A stretch of DNA of 64,000 nt from CAZBRS01 sp964494475 (GTDB taxonomy: Bacteria > Myxococcota_A > UBA9042 > CAZBRS01): assembly GCA_964494475.1 (NCBI GenBank), contig CAZBRS010000017.1, positions 1-64,000 of the forward strand. The letters are read 5' to 3'. Made by a program: the position numbers and the translations under genes. Numbering within the stretch: the first letter of the stretch is position 1; each line of letters opens with the position of its first letter. Below, piece by piece: positions 40,346 to 48,635 of the stretch. The notes beneath the pieces are model-generated. The model made no database searches. It was not told the DNA's origin and saw nothing but the letters and a program-made list of their open reading frames with translations.

Positions 40346-41798
40346 CGAAGCCCACCGTCGCGCGCAGCATGGTCCGCTCGTCGCGGTAGAACGTGCCCGG
40401 CGTGAGCACGGCCACCTCCGCCGTCACGTCGAGCCACGCGAGCGCCGCCCACACGAGCTCGAGATCCACCTCGGCGCCGTAGAAGCGCCCGTTCGTGAAC
40501 GGCGCCGGCGCGTCGGAACCGAGCGCCGCCACCGTGACCCGCCAGCCGAGCGCCTCGGGCCACGCCAGCGCGGCCGTGACGCCGCCGCCGGCCACGCCGC
40601 GTCCGCTCACCCCCACCAGGCTGGCCTCGCGGGTGGCCAGGTTGGCGGCCAGCCCCCCGTCGAAGAACAGGCTGCAGTAGGGCAGGAAGGGCACCAGCGA
40701 CACGAAGACCGGGTAGGTACCCGCCAGGGCGCCGCTGTCGGTCGTCGCCCTCCCGCCCGTCAGCCACAGCCCGAACGCCGAGAGCTCGAGGCGCGATGCG
40801 ACCTCCCAGCGCACGTCGGCCTTCAGCGCGAGGCCGGGCAGGTCGAGCCGCGAGCCGCCGCCTCCGGAGCCCGGAAAGCGGAACGAGGTCGCGCCCCACT
40901 GCACCACGCCGCTGAGCGCGACCTCGACCGGACCGGCGGTCAGGCCGACGCCCAGATCGGCCCAGCCGAGGGTGCTGTGGCCTTTCGGCGAGGCCAGCGA
41001 GAGCACCAGCGCCTTCTCCAGCGAGCCGGCCGCGACGAACGACTCGACCGCGCCGCTCGCGATCAGGCGCGGGACGAAGCCCGTGCGATCCCAGGCCAGG
41101 GTGACCCCGGCGGTCACGCGGTCGCCGGGCGCCCACTCGAGGGTGGCGCGCGCGTCGGCGAGCGGCGTGTCGACCAGCTTCGACGTCCAGTAGCGGTGCG
41201 TGAGCAGCCCGCGAGCCTCGAGCGCGAGCGGCCAGCCCAGGGGGGCCAGGTCGGCGCGCAGCGAGGCGCCCAGCCCGTAGTCGTCGTAGACGAGCCCGTC
41301 GAGGACCGCCCAGCGCCGCTTGCCGAGCGACACCTCCACGGCCTCGTCGGGGCCGAGCCCCACCTCGACCCAGGCCTCGCGCAGGCCCCAGCCCTGCCGG
41401 AGCGCCTCGGCCGGCGCCAGGCCGTCGAGGCGCCACCGCCGCGCCGAGCCGGTCGCCAGGGCGGGCAACCCGGCCCGGGTCGTGGTGTCGAGGTGCTCGG
41501 GGGCCACCGTGAGCACGCCGGGGTCGAGGGTGACGACGGCCAGCAGCCAGGGCTCGAAGGTGGCGCTCACGCTGGCCGACGCGGCGAGCACGGGGTAGAC
41601 GCGCGCCTCGCGGAGCGCCAGGTAGCTGGCCGGGGCCCACGCCCGGGCCGCGTCGTCGTAGAGCAGCGACGAGTTCGGCAGGTTGCGTTCGGCGACCGCG
41701 CGGGAGGTGACGCGCGCGTCGACGCCCACCTCGAAGGGGGCGGCCGGCGCGGGGCCTGCGGCGAGGGCGAGGGCGACGACCAGGGTGGCGGGGCGCAT
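40332..41798 (-). CDS. outer-membrane beta-barrel protein
   Basis: A 488-residue exported protein with a signal peptide (ATLVVALALAAGPAPA) and repeated amphipathic beta strands rich in alternating aromatic residues. It ends TMLRATVGFDARY with the terminal aromatic residue typical of BAM substrates. No catalytic motifs or plug domain are visible. It is the first gene of the sigma-factor operon, so it is probably under that sigma factor's control or part of the signal it senses. The start at 41798 was chosen because the signal peptide begins there; the longer upstream frame runs into the divergent gene's promoter. Confidence 0.75.
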   Translation of the reverse strand: MRPATLVVALALAAGPAPAAPFEVGVDARVTSRAVAERNLPNSSLLYDDAARAWAPASYLALREARVYPVLAASASVSATFEPWLLAVVTLDPGVLTVAPEHLDTTTRAGLPALATGSARRWRLDGLAPAEALRQGWGLREAWVEVGLGPDEAVEVSLGKRRWAVLDGLVYDDYGLGASLRADLAPLGWPLALEARGLLTHRYWTSKLVDTPLADARATLEWAPGDRVTAGVTLAWDRTGFVPRLIASGAVESFVAAGSLEKALVLSLASPKGHSTLGWADLGVGLTAGPVEVALSGVVQWGATSFRFPGSGGGGSRLDLPGLALKADVRWEVASRLELSAFGLWLTGGRATTDSGALAGTYPVFVSLVPFLPYCSLFFDGGLAANLATREASLVGVSGRGVAGGGVTAALAWPEALGWRVTVAALGSDAPAPFTNGRFYGAEVDLELVWAALAWLDVTAEVAVLTPGTFYRDERTMLRATVGFDARY

Positions 41799-41805
41799 GC
41801 CGAAA

Positions 41806-41834
41806 AGGCTAGCGGCTGTCCGGCGTTCGCGCAA
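41806..41834 (-). promoter_or_regulatory. promoter of the beta-barrel/sigma-factor operon
   Basis: On the minus strand TTGCGC (41829-41834), 17 bp and TAGCCT (41806-41811). The -35 box is one arm of a perfect hairpin shared with the divergent promoter. Confidence 0.5.
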
Positions 41835-41838
41835 TCCC

Positions 41839-41866
41839 TTGCGCGGAGACCCCGCCCCGGTATCCT
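41839..41866 (+). promoter_or_regulatory. promoter of the CocE/NonD hydrolase gene
   Basis: TTGCGC (41839-41844), 16 bp and TATCCT (41861-41866). With the opposite -35 box and the 4-base spacer TCCC it forms CGCGCAA-TCCC-TTGCGCG, so the two promoters are arranged back-to-back about a single palindrome. Confidence 0.5.
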
Positions 41867-41893
41867 TTTTCGGGCTCATCCAGGAGACCTCCC

Positions 41894-44293
41894 ATGCGAC
41901 GCTGGATCGTTTCGCTGGCATTCCTCGGCGTGTTCGTCGGCACGCAGGCCTGTGGCGGGGGCGCCGAGAGCACCGAGCTCGACGTCGCCGATGCGGGTGA
42001 CGTGAGCCTCGACGGCACGCCGGACGTGGGCCCCGACGGCGCCTCGGACACCGGCCCCGATGGCGCGTCGGACACCGGCCCCGACGTGCCCCTGGGCCCG
42101 CCGCCCCGGGTCTCCACCGCCTTCTCGGTGCGCGGCAGCGTGGAGCAGGTGCACGCGTGGGACGCGACGCCGGCCACGCGGCTCGAGCTGGTCGACGCCG
42201 ACGGCTTCGTGGCGGCCGAAGGCACGGCCGACGAGTGGGGCGCGCTGGTGCTCCGCACGATCGCACCGGGCGCCGGCTACGCGCTGCGGCGGGTCGACGC
42301 GCCCGACGACTACACGGGGCCCCTCACGGTGGCCTCGGTCGATGACCCTCCGCCCGACCCGACGTTCTACGCCGGGCAGACGCTCACCATCGGCTTCGGC
42401 TACCTGCAGGTGCGCGACGGCACGCTGCTCTCGGCGTTCGTCACGCTGCCGGGGCCGCCCGAGGAGGGGCCCTACCCCACGGTCGTGAACTACTCGGGCT
42501 ACTCGCCCTCTCGCCCCGGGCACTCGCTGGGCGACCAGGTGACGCCCTTCTGCGGCGACCTGCCCGTCCTCTGCGACGCGCCCGACGATCCCTCGAACCT
42601 GGTCGCCGCGTTGAACGGCTACGCCACCGTGGGCGTCAACATGCGCGGCACAGGTTGCTCGGGTGGCGCCTACGACTACTTCGAGCCGCTGCAGACCCTC
42701 GACGGCTACGACGTCGTCGAGATCGTCGCGGCCCAGCCCTGGGTCAAGGGCCATCGCGTGGGCATGGTGGGCCTCTCGTTCCCCGGCATCGGCCAGCTCT
42801 TCGTGGGCGCCGCGCGGCCCCCCAGCCTGGCCGCCATCGCGCCCCAGTCGGTCATCGCCGACTCGGCCACGTCGTGCCTCATGCCGGGGGGCATCTACAA
42901 CGACGGCTTCGCCTTCGAGTGGCACCAGATGGTGCTCGATCGCGCGCGTCCCTACGATCCGGGCTGGGTCAAGGACGTGGTGGCGGCGGGCGACACGATC
43001 TGCGATCAGCACCAGAAGCAGCACGGCCAACTGCGCGACGCCATCGCCGAGGCCCTCGAGGCGCCCTTCTACACCGACGAGGTGGCGAAGCCCGTCGATC
43101 CCTCGGCCTGGGTCGACCGCGTCGAGGTGCCCGTGTTCCTGACGGGCCAGTGGCAAGACGAGCAGACCGGGCCGCACTTCGCCGCGCTGCTCGACAAGTT
43201 CACCGGGGCCCCGGTCACGCACTTCGTGGTCACGAACGGCGTGCACCCCGATGGCTTCGCGCCGCAAGACCTGGTGGCGTGGCTCGACTTCCTGGCCCTG
43301 TACGTGGCCGACCAGGTGCCGGGCATGCCCGCCAAGGTCAAGGTGCTCGGCGGTGTCTTCATGAGCCAGGTCTTCGGGGCGTCGATGACGTTCCCCGACT
43401 CGGCGTTCGAAGACCACCCCGACGCCGCGAGCGCCCGCGCCGCCTACGAGGCCGAGCCGCCCGTGCGCGTGATCTTCGACAGCGGGGCCGACCCGTCGCT
43501 GCCCCCCAACGCGCCCCAGGGCACGTTCGAGCAGCGCTTCGCCGCCTGGCCCATCCCGGGCACGGTGGCCACGCGCTTCTACTTCCAGCCCGGCGGCGCG
43601 TTGGCGTCGTCCGAGCCGGCCGCCGACGGCGGCGTCAGCTCGTTCGTGCACGAGCCCGAGGCCGGGCACCGCACGATGGGCCTGACCGGCGGCATCAACG
43701 GGGTCACCCCGGGCTGGCAGTGGGCGCCGCTGGTCGACGGCCGGGCCGTGGCCTTCGTCACCGCGCCCTTGGTCGACGACCAGGTGCTGATCGGCCACGG
43801 CAGCGCCGACCTGTGGATTCGCGTGGACGCCGCCGACGCCGACCTGGAGGTGAACCTGACCGAGGTGCGCCCCGACGGCCAGGAGACCTACGTGCAGAGC
43901 GGCTGGCTTCGGGCCAGCCACCGGGCGCTGCGCGACGACGCGACCGAGCTCCGCCCCATCAAGAGCCATCGCGAGGAGGACGTGGCCCCGCTGGTGCCCG
44001 GCGAGTGGACCCTGGCGCGCGTCGAGCTCATGCCCTTCGCCCATGTCTTCCGCGCGGGCTCGCGGATCCGCCTCTCGGTCGACACGCCCGGCGACAGCCG
44101 CGCCTCGTGGCGGTTCCGACTGCTGGAGTTCGCGACGCCGCCCGTCATCGAGATCGGCCACGACGCCGCCCACCCGTCGAGCGTGGCGTTGCCGGTGGTC
44201 CCCGGGGTCGAGGTGCCGACCGGCCTGCCGGTCTGCGACGCCCTGCGGGGCCAGCCCTGCCGCGCGTACGTGCCCGCCGCCAACGGCGGGTGA
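41894..44293 (+). CDS. CocE/NonD-family serine hydrolase lipoprotein (X-Pro dipeptidyl-peptidase-like)
   Basis: A 799-residue lipoprotein (VFVGTQAC lipobox) with a tether of repeated DGASDTGPD units. From about residue 160 it is an S15/CocE alpha/beta hydrolase: VNYSGYSPSRPG, NMRGTGCSGGAYDYF (oxyanion region), VGMVGLSFPGIGQL with nucleophile Ser295, and VTNGVHPDGF, which can supply the His. A jelly-roll C-terminal domain (APLVDDQVLIGHGSADLWIRV ... SGWLRASHRAL) completes the family architecture. Such enzymes hydrolyse Pro-peptides, esters or beta-lactam side chains; the substrate is unknown here. It is surface or periplasm anchored and divergent from the sigma operon. Confidence 0.88.
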   Translation: MRRWIVSLAFLGVFVGTQACGGGAESTELDVADAGDVSLDGTPDVGPDGASDTGPDGASDTGPDVPLGPPPRVSTAFSVRGSVEQVHAWDATPATRLELVDADGFVAAEGTADEWGALVLRTIAPGAGYALRRVDAPDDYTGPLTVASVDDPPPDPTFYAGQTLTIGFGYLQVRDGTLLSAFVTLPGPPEEGPYPTVVNYSGYSPSRPGHSLGDQVTPFCGDLPVLCDAPDDPSNLVAALNGYATVGVNMRGTGCSGGAYDYFEPLQTLDGYDVVEIVAAQPWVKGHRVGMVGLSFPGIGQLFVGAARPPSLAAIAPQSVIADSATSCLMPGGIYNDGFAFEWHQMVLDRARPYDPGWVKDVVAAGDTICDQHQKQHGQLRDAIAEALEAPFYTDEVAKPVDPSAWVDRVEVPVFLTGQWQDEQTGPHFAALLDKFTGAPVTHFVVTNGVHPDGFAPQDLVAWLDFLALYVADQVPGMPAKVKVLGGVFMSQVFGASMTFPDSAFEDHPDAASARAAYEAEPPVRVIFDSGADPSLPPNAPQGTFEQRFAAWPIPGTVATRFYFQPGGALASSEPAADGGVSSFVHEPEAGHRTMGLTGGINGVTPGWQWAPLVDGRAVAFVTAPLVDDQVLIGHGSADLWIRVDAADADLEVNLTEVRPDGQETYVQSGWLRASHRALRDDATELRPIKSHREEDVAPLVPGEWTLARVELMPFAHVFRAGSRIRLSVDTPGDSRASWRFRLLEFATPPVIEIGHDAAHPSSVALPVVPGVEVPTGLPVCDALRGQPCRAYVPAANGG

Positions 44294-44314
44294 TTCACCG
44301 CTTCGGCGCTCCCG

Positions 44315-46897
44315 TCAGGGAAGATCGAGCGTGGCGACGGCCGCCGGATAGGTGCCGACCATCAGGTAGGCGCGTACGCGCGCCGGGACCGAGCCGGGCT
44401 CGAAGGGCAGGGTCACGCCCGTCAGCGTGCCGTCGGCGGCCGTGGCGCGCGTGGTGTCGAGGCCGTAGGGCAGGGTGACGGGGCGCCCCGTCGCGGCGTC
44501 GACCAGCAGCAGGCTCACCAGGGCTGACGCCGGGGTCAGGCTCGAGCCCGCGAGCGTGGCGGTCACGTGGTCGTCGGCCACGGCGAACGCGACCTCGCCG
44601 ACGCCCGCCGGGGCCCCGGCCGTGCCCCGCGACTCGAGCAGCACCGCGCCCCAGGCCAGCAGCAGGTCGTCGTCGGGGTTGCAGAGGCCGAGCTCGCGCA
44701 CGAAGTAGCCATACACGGGGATGTCGCGGCAGAGCGTGCTCGCGAAGACCCCGGCGGCGTCGGTGGCGTCGCCGTTGGCGTCGAGCGCGGCGGCCAGCCG
44801 GAAGGTCGAGAACGAGAGCACGATGCTCTGCACCTCGAGGCCCATGCCCTGGCCGGCCGAGAAGGTCACCCGGCCCTGGTCGTTGCTCACCTCGAAGGGG
44901 AACACGCCGCGCGTGGCGGGGTCGGGCGCCACCTCGCCGCCGGGCCCGCTCGGCTGCGCCTGCACCACCCACGCCACGGCGTGGCGGTCGTCGCCCTCGA
45001 CCAACCCGATCAGGAAGTGGTGCGAGTCGAAGCCGATCTGGTTGTACGACGGCAGCAGCGTGGGCAGCGACGCGGCCAGGCGCGACCACTCCCACACCCC
45101 CTGGGGCGCGCCCGGCGAGGCCGGGATGGGCAGGGGCAGGGCCGCCGGCCCGGGAGCGTTCAGCGTGAACGTGAACGAGCGATCGAAGGAGCCGCCGACG
45201 GTGCCCCCCGAGGTCGCCAGGCCTTCGCGAACCGGGTCGACCAGGTAGTCGCCCTTCACGCGCAGGGTCAGCGAGCCGCTCGCGCCGGCCTGCCATAGCG
45301 CCTCGGGGCGCAACGTCAGGAACTGGCGGTTGGCCGACACGTCGACGGCGAAGGGCACGTCGGGCGCGACCGTCACCTGCAGCGAGGCCCGGTCGAGGAG
45401 CGCCAGGCGCGTGTCGCCCGCGGCGCGCACCCCGAGCGAGAAGGCGAGCATGCGGTTGGCGTCGATCGCGGCGGGGGGCTCGGAGAGGGTGGAGCCGAAG
45501 GGGGTGGTGAAGAGCACGAAGGCGCCCTCGTCGGGCAGGGGCTCGCCCGGGCCCGTGAGGCAGTCGGGGTTGGCCGCCTCGGCGACGCGCAGGCAGAAGT
45601 CGGCCGGCACGCGGAAGATCTCGCCGCTCTCGCCGGCCACCACGACGGCGTGGGGCTCGAGCGCGGGGCTCGCGTTCACGTCGTCGCGGTCCTCGTGGAT
45701 GAGGCGCAGCGCCCAGCGCCGCGATCCGTCGCGGTTCAGCACGAGCAGGTGCCCGTCGCCCGTGCCCACGTAGATCGTGCCCTCCCCGTCGACGGCCGGC
45801 GACGAGCGCAGGGGCGCGCCCCAGTCGTAGGCCCACGTGACGCTCCCGTCGGACGGGTCGAGGGCGTAGACCGTGCCGTCGGCGGCCGGCACCACCACGA
45901 AGCCGTCGGGGTGCAGCGCCGCGCTGGCGTACACGTGGTCGCGGGCCTCGGCCGACCAGGTCACCGCGCCGTCGGCCGGCGCGTGGGCGCGCACGAAGCC
46001 GTCGAAGGCCCCCACGACGACGGCGTCGCCCGTGAACAGGGGGCTCGCGGCCACCGTGCCGCCGGCCTGCTGCTTCCAGAGGCGCTCGCCCCCAAGGGCG
46101 TAGCCGAAGGTGTTGCCCTTGCCCGGCAGCACGTTGTTGTTGGCGACGAAGAGGCGCCCCCCGGCCGCGTCGACCGCCGGCAGCGCCCACGTCTGGTCGG
46201 CCAGCTTCAGGCGCAGCGAGGCCGCGCCGCTGTCGCGATCGACGCCGTAGACGAAGAAGTTGTCGTTGGGTGCGAGCAGCGTGCCGTCGGGCGCCAGGCC
46301 CACGTTGCCCTCGAACCAGTTGATGAACGCCGAGTTCACCGAGGGGTCGTCGGCCTCGAAGGTCCACGCGAGCGCGCCGGTGCCCGCCTCGAGCGCGTAC
46401 AGGCGGCCGTCGCCCGAGGCCACGTAGACGCGGCCGCGATCGTCGAGCAGCGCGGCCGAGTCGATGATCTCGCCGGTCTCGAAGCGCCAGCGCACGCCGC
46501 CGTCGACGTCGAGGGCGTAGAACGTGCGATCGGCCGAGCCCACGTAGACCGTGCCGTTCCCGTCGATCACCGGCGACGAGAAGATGCCCTTGCCCGTGCG
46601 GTAGCTCCAGGGCGCGGCGCCGTCGTCGGTCAGGGCGAAGGGCGCGAGGCCCCGCTGGGCCGCGTCGCGCCGGAATTTCGGCCAGGGGCTGTCCGGGTCC
46701 AGGGGCACGTCGTAGACGTAGCGTGACGGGGGGGTGACGTCCGCGGGGGACGCGTCGGGCCCGACCTCGAGCGCGTCGGTGCCGACCTCGACCGCGTCGG
46801 CGGGCGGCGCTGCGTCGTCGGCCCCCGGGTTCGATCCGCAGGCCAGCAGCAGCGAGAGCAGGACCGTGATCGGGCAGAGCCGGGAGCGCGTCGTCAT
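44315..46897 (-). CDS. PQQ-like beta-propeller lipoprotein
   Basis: An 860-residue lipoprotein (LSLLLACGS) with an Asp/Ala tether. Residues ~75-430 consist of repeated PQQ/BamB-like blades: VIDGNGTVYVGSADRTFYALDVDGGVRWRFETG, LLDDRGRVYVASGDGRLYALEAGTGALAW and AVDGEGTIYVGTGDGHLLVLNRDGSRRWAL. The second half is a different beta-rich region without recognised motifs. No quinoprotein catalytic residues can be assigned, so a scaffold or binding role is more likely than dehydrogenase activity. It lies 61 bp downstream of the SGNH lipoprotein gene on the same strand. Confidence 0.82.
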   Translation of the reverse strand: MTTRSRLCPITVLLSLLLACGSNPGADDAAPPADAVEVGTDALEVGPDASPADVTPPSRYVYDVPLDPDSPWPKFRRDAAQRGLAPFALTDDGAAPWSYRTGKGIFSSPVIDGNGTVYVGSADRTFYALDVDGGVRWRFETGEIIDSAALLDDRGRVYVASGDGRLYALEAGTGALAWTFEADDPSVNSAFINWFEGNVGLAPDGTLLAPNDNFFVYGVDRDSGAASLRLKLADQTWALPAVDAAGGRLFVANNNVLPGKGNTFGYALGGERLWKQQAGGTVAASPLFTGDAVVVGAFDGFVRAHAPADGAVTWSAEARDHVYASAALHPDGFVVVPAADGTVYALDPSDGSVTWAYDWGAPLRSSPAVDGEGTIYVGTGDGHLLVLNRDGSRRWALRLIHEDRDDVNASPALEPHAVVVAGESGEIFRVPADFCLRVAEAANPDCLTGPGEPLPDEGAFVLFTTPFGSTLSEPPAAIDANRMLAFSLGVRAAGDTRLALLDRASLQVTVAPDVPFAVDVSANRQFLTLRPEALWQAGASGSLTLRVKGDYLVDPVREGLATSGGTVGGSFDRSFTFTLNAPGPAALPLPIPASPGAPQGVWEWSRLAASLPTLLPSYNQIGFDSHHFLIGLVEGDDRHAVAWVVQAQPSGPGGEVAPDPATRGVFPFEVSNDQGRVTFSAGQGMGLEVQSIVLSFSTFRLAAALDANGDATDAAGVFASTLCRDIPVYGYFVRELGLCNPDDDLLLAWGAVLLESRGTAGAPAGVGEVAFAVADDHVTATLAGSSLTPASALVSLLLVDAATGRPVTLPYGLDTTRATAADGTLTGVTLPFEPGSVPARVRAYLMVGTYPAAVATLDLP

Positions 46898-46958
46898 GGG
46901 AAGCCTCGATGGCCGACAGGGTTGCGTCCGCAGGAATACCAGAACGTGGAGACCTCGT

Positions 46959-48551
46959 CTACCTGGAGGCGGGGGCGATCTCGGTCTCCAGTTCGAGCAG
47001 CGACAGGTACGCGAAGCGGCCCGCCGCCTTGCGCACGTCGACGTGCAGGCCGCCCCAGGCGTCGGGCGCGAGCCCCGTGAGCACGGCCACCTGCCCGTCG
47101 TTGCCGTCGTAGCCGCCGGAGCCGACGTCGGGGCCGGTCGTGGTGAGGTCGACCTCGGCGGGCACGCCGCCGCCGTGCACCACGTAGCGCGTGATGCGGA
47201 GCTCGTCGTCGCTCTCCCGGCTCGCGAAGAACCGGAGCGTGTACGTGCGGGCGGGGTCCAGGCCCGTGAGCGCGAGCGCGCCCGGGTCGTCGGCGTGCTC
47301 GGTGTAGAAGAAGTCGGCCGTGGCCTCGGGAACGGCCAGGGTCTGGAGCAGCGCGCCGGGCGGCTGGGTCAGCCCGCCGTTCCGCAGGCCGTTGGCGCGG
47401 AAGCCGCCGGCGATCAGGAGGGCTACCTCGGTCGACGCGCCCGCCGTGGTGACGAGCCCCCGCAGCGCCTCGCCGGCCAGCGCCTGGTCGCCGCCGATCA
47501 GCCCGCCGGGCGGAGTCCAGGCGTTCCAGTGGTTGCCGAAGCCGTCCACGGCGGGCGCCACCCAGCCGTCGTCCGGGTTGGTGGGTCCCAGGTCGACGCG
47601 CACGTAGCTGCCCGGCGCCGGGCCCTGCGGTCCCACGATCCCGGGGCGGCGCGGCGCTCGGGCGTCGAGCGCCTTGACCACCACGTCGGTCCACAGCGCG
47701 TAGCCGGCGTCGGACAGGTGCAAGCCGTCCTCGACGAACAGGTCGGCCGGCGGTGGGCTGCCCGGTCCGGGCGCGCGGGCCAGGAAGACGGCGGGCGTGT
47801 CGACGAAGACCAACGGCGAGTAGGCGGCGGACAACTCCGTCACCGCGTCGTGCACCTCGATCGCCGCGGGCCAGTCGGCCCAGCGGAGCGGCGTGGGCGT
47901 GATGCCCACGTAGAGCACGGGGACGGGGCCCAGGCCGGCGTGGACGCGGCCCAGCAGGCAGCGCAGATCGTCGACCACGTCGGCGGGTGAGCGCCCGGCC
48001 GCCAGGTCGTTGGTGCCCGCGAAGAGCAGCGCCGCGACCGGTTGGTGGCGCACGATGAGATCCCCGGCGGCCAGGGCCAGGTCCTTCATGTGGGCGCCCC
48101 CCAGGCCGCGTTGCACCACACCCCAGGGCGCCAGCACGCGCGTGGCCGTCTCCCAGCGGCGGATCGTGGAGCTGCCGGCGGCCACCACCTGGCCGAGGGG
48201 CGGTGGAGCCAGGTCGTCGGCGGCCACGAAGCGGGCCACCACGCTTGCGTACGGCTCGGCCGCCCCGGCCAGGCGCGCGCAGGGGTCGTCGGTCCAGGGC
48301 GGGGCGGGGGCGGGCCCCGTGTCCTGGAGCGGGGAGGCGTCGTCGGAGGGGATCGTGTCCGTTTCCCGCGTCGTCGCGTCCGGCGGGCCCGGATCGTCGG
48401 AGGAGGCGTCGGCGAGGGGAGCGTCCGGGAGGACCTCGGCCCGGGTCTCGCCCGTCGCGTCCGGAGCCGGTCGGTCCGAGTCCGGCGACGCGCACGCCGC
48501 CTGCAGCACGAGCGCGAACGCGAGCAACAGGGTCCGAGCGCGCGGGGTCAT
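46959..48551 (-). CDS. SGNH-hydrolase lipoprotein with C-terminal beta domain
   Basis: A 530-residue lipoprotein (LVLQAACAS) with a long acidic tether. The SGNH domain spans ~105-290: QVVAAGSSTIRRW (block I Ser), VVQRGLGGAHMKDL (block II Gly), LLFAGTNDLAAG (block III Asn) and LFVEDGLHLSDAGY (block V Asp and His). All four blocks are intact, so it should be an active esterase or lipase, often polysaccharide deacetylase-like. The ~230-residue C-terminal half (VRVDLGPTNPDDGWVAPAVDGFGNHWNAW) resembles a galactose-binding-like beta sandwich. It is divergent from the next lipoprotein gene. Confidence 0.85.
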   Translation of the reverse strand: MTPRARTLLLAFALVLQAACASPDSDRPAPDATGETRAEVLPDAPLADASSDDPGPPDATTRETDTIPSDDASPLQDTGPAPAPPWTDDPCARLAGAAEPYASVVARFVAADDLAPPPLGQVVAAGSSTIRRWETATRVLAPWGVVQRGLGGAHMKDLALAAGDLIVRHQPVAALLFAGTNDLAAGRSPADVVDDLRCLLGRVHAGLGPVPVLYVGITPTPLRWADWPAAIEVHDAVTELSAAYSPLVFVDTPAVFLARAPGPGSPPPADLFVEDGLHLSDAGYALWTDVVVKALDARAPRRPGIVGPQGPAPGSYVRVDLGPTNPDDGWVAPAVDGFGNHWNAWTPPGGLIGGDQALAGEALRGLVTTAGASTEVALLIAGGFRANGLRNGGLTQPPGALLQTLAVPEATADFFYTEHADDPGALALTGLDPARTYTLRFFASRESDDELRITRYVVHGGGVPAEVDLTTTGPDVGSGGYDGNDGQVAVLTGLAPDAWGGLHVDVRKAAGRFAYLSLLELETEIAPASR

Positions 48552-48635
48552 GAGCTTCCTCTGTGGCGGTAAGGGTGCCTCTCGTCCAGCAGATCGGGTA
48601 TCTTCTCTCCGCTTGTCAAGCGAATCGAGGTCTCC

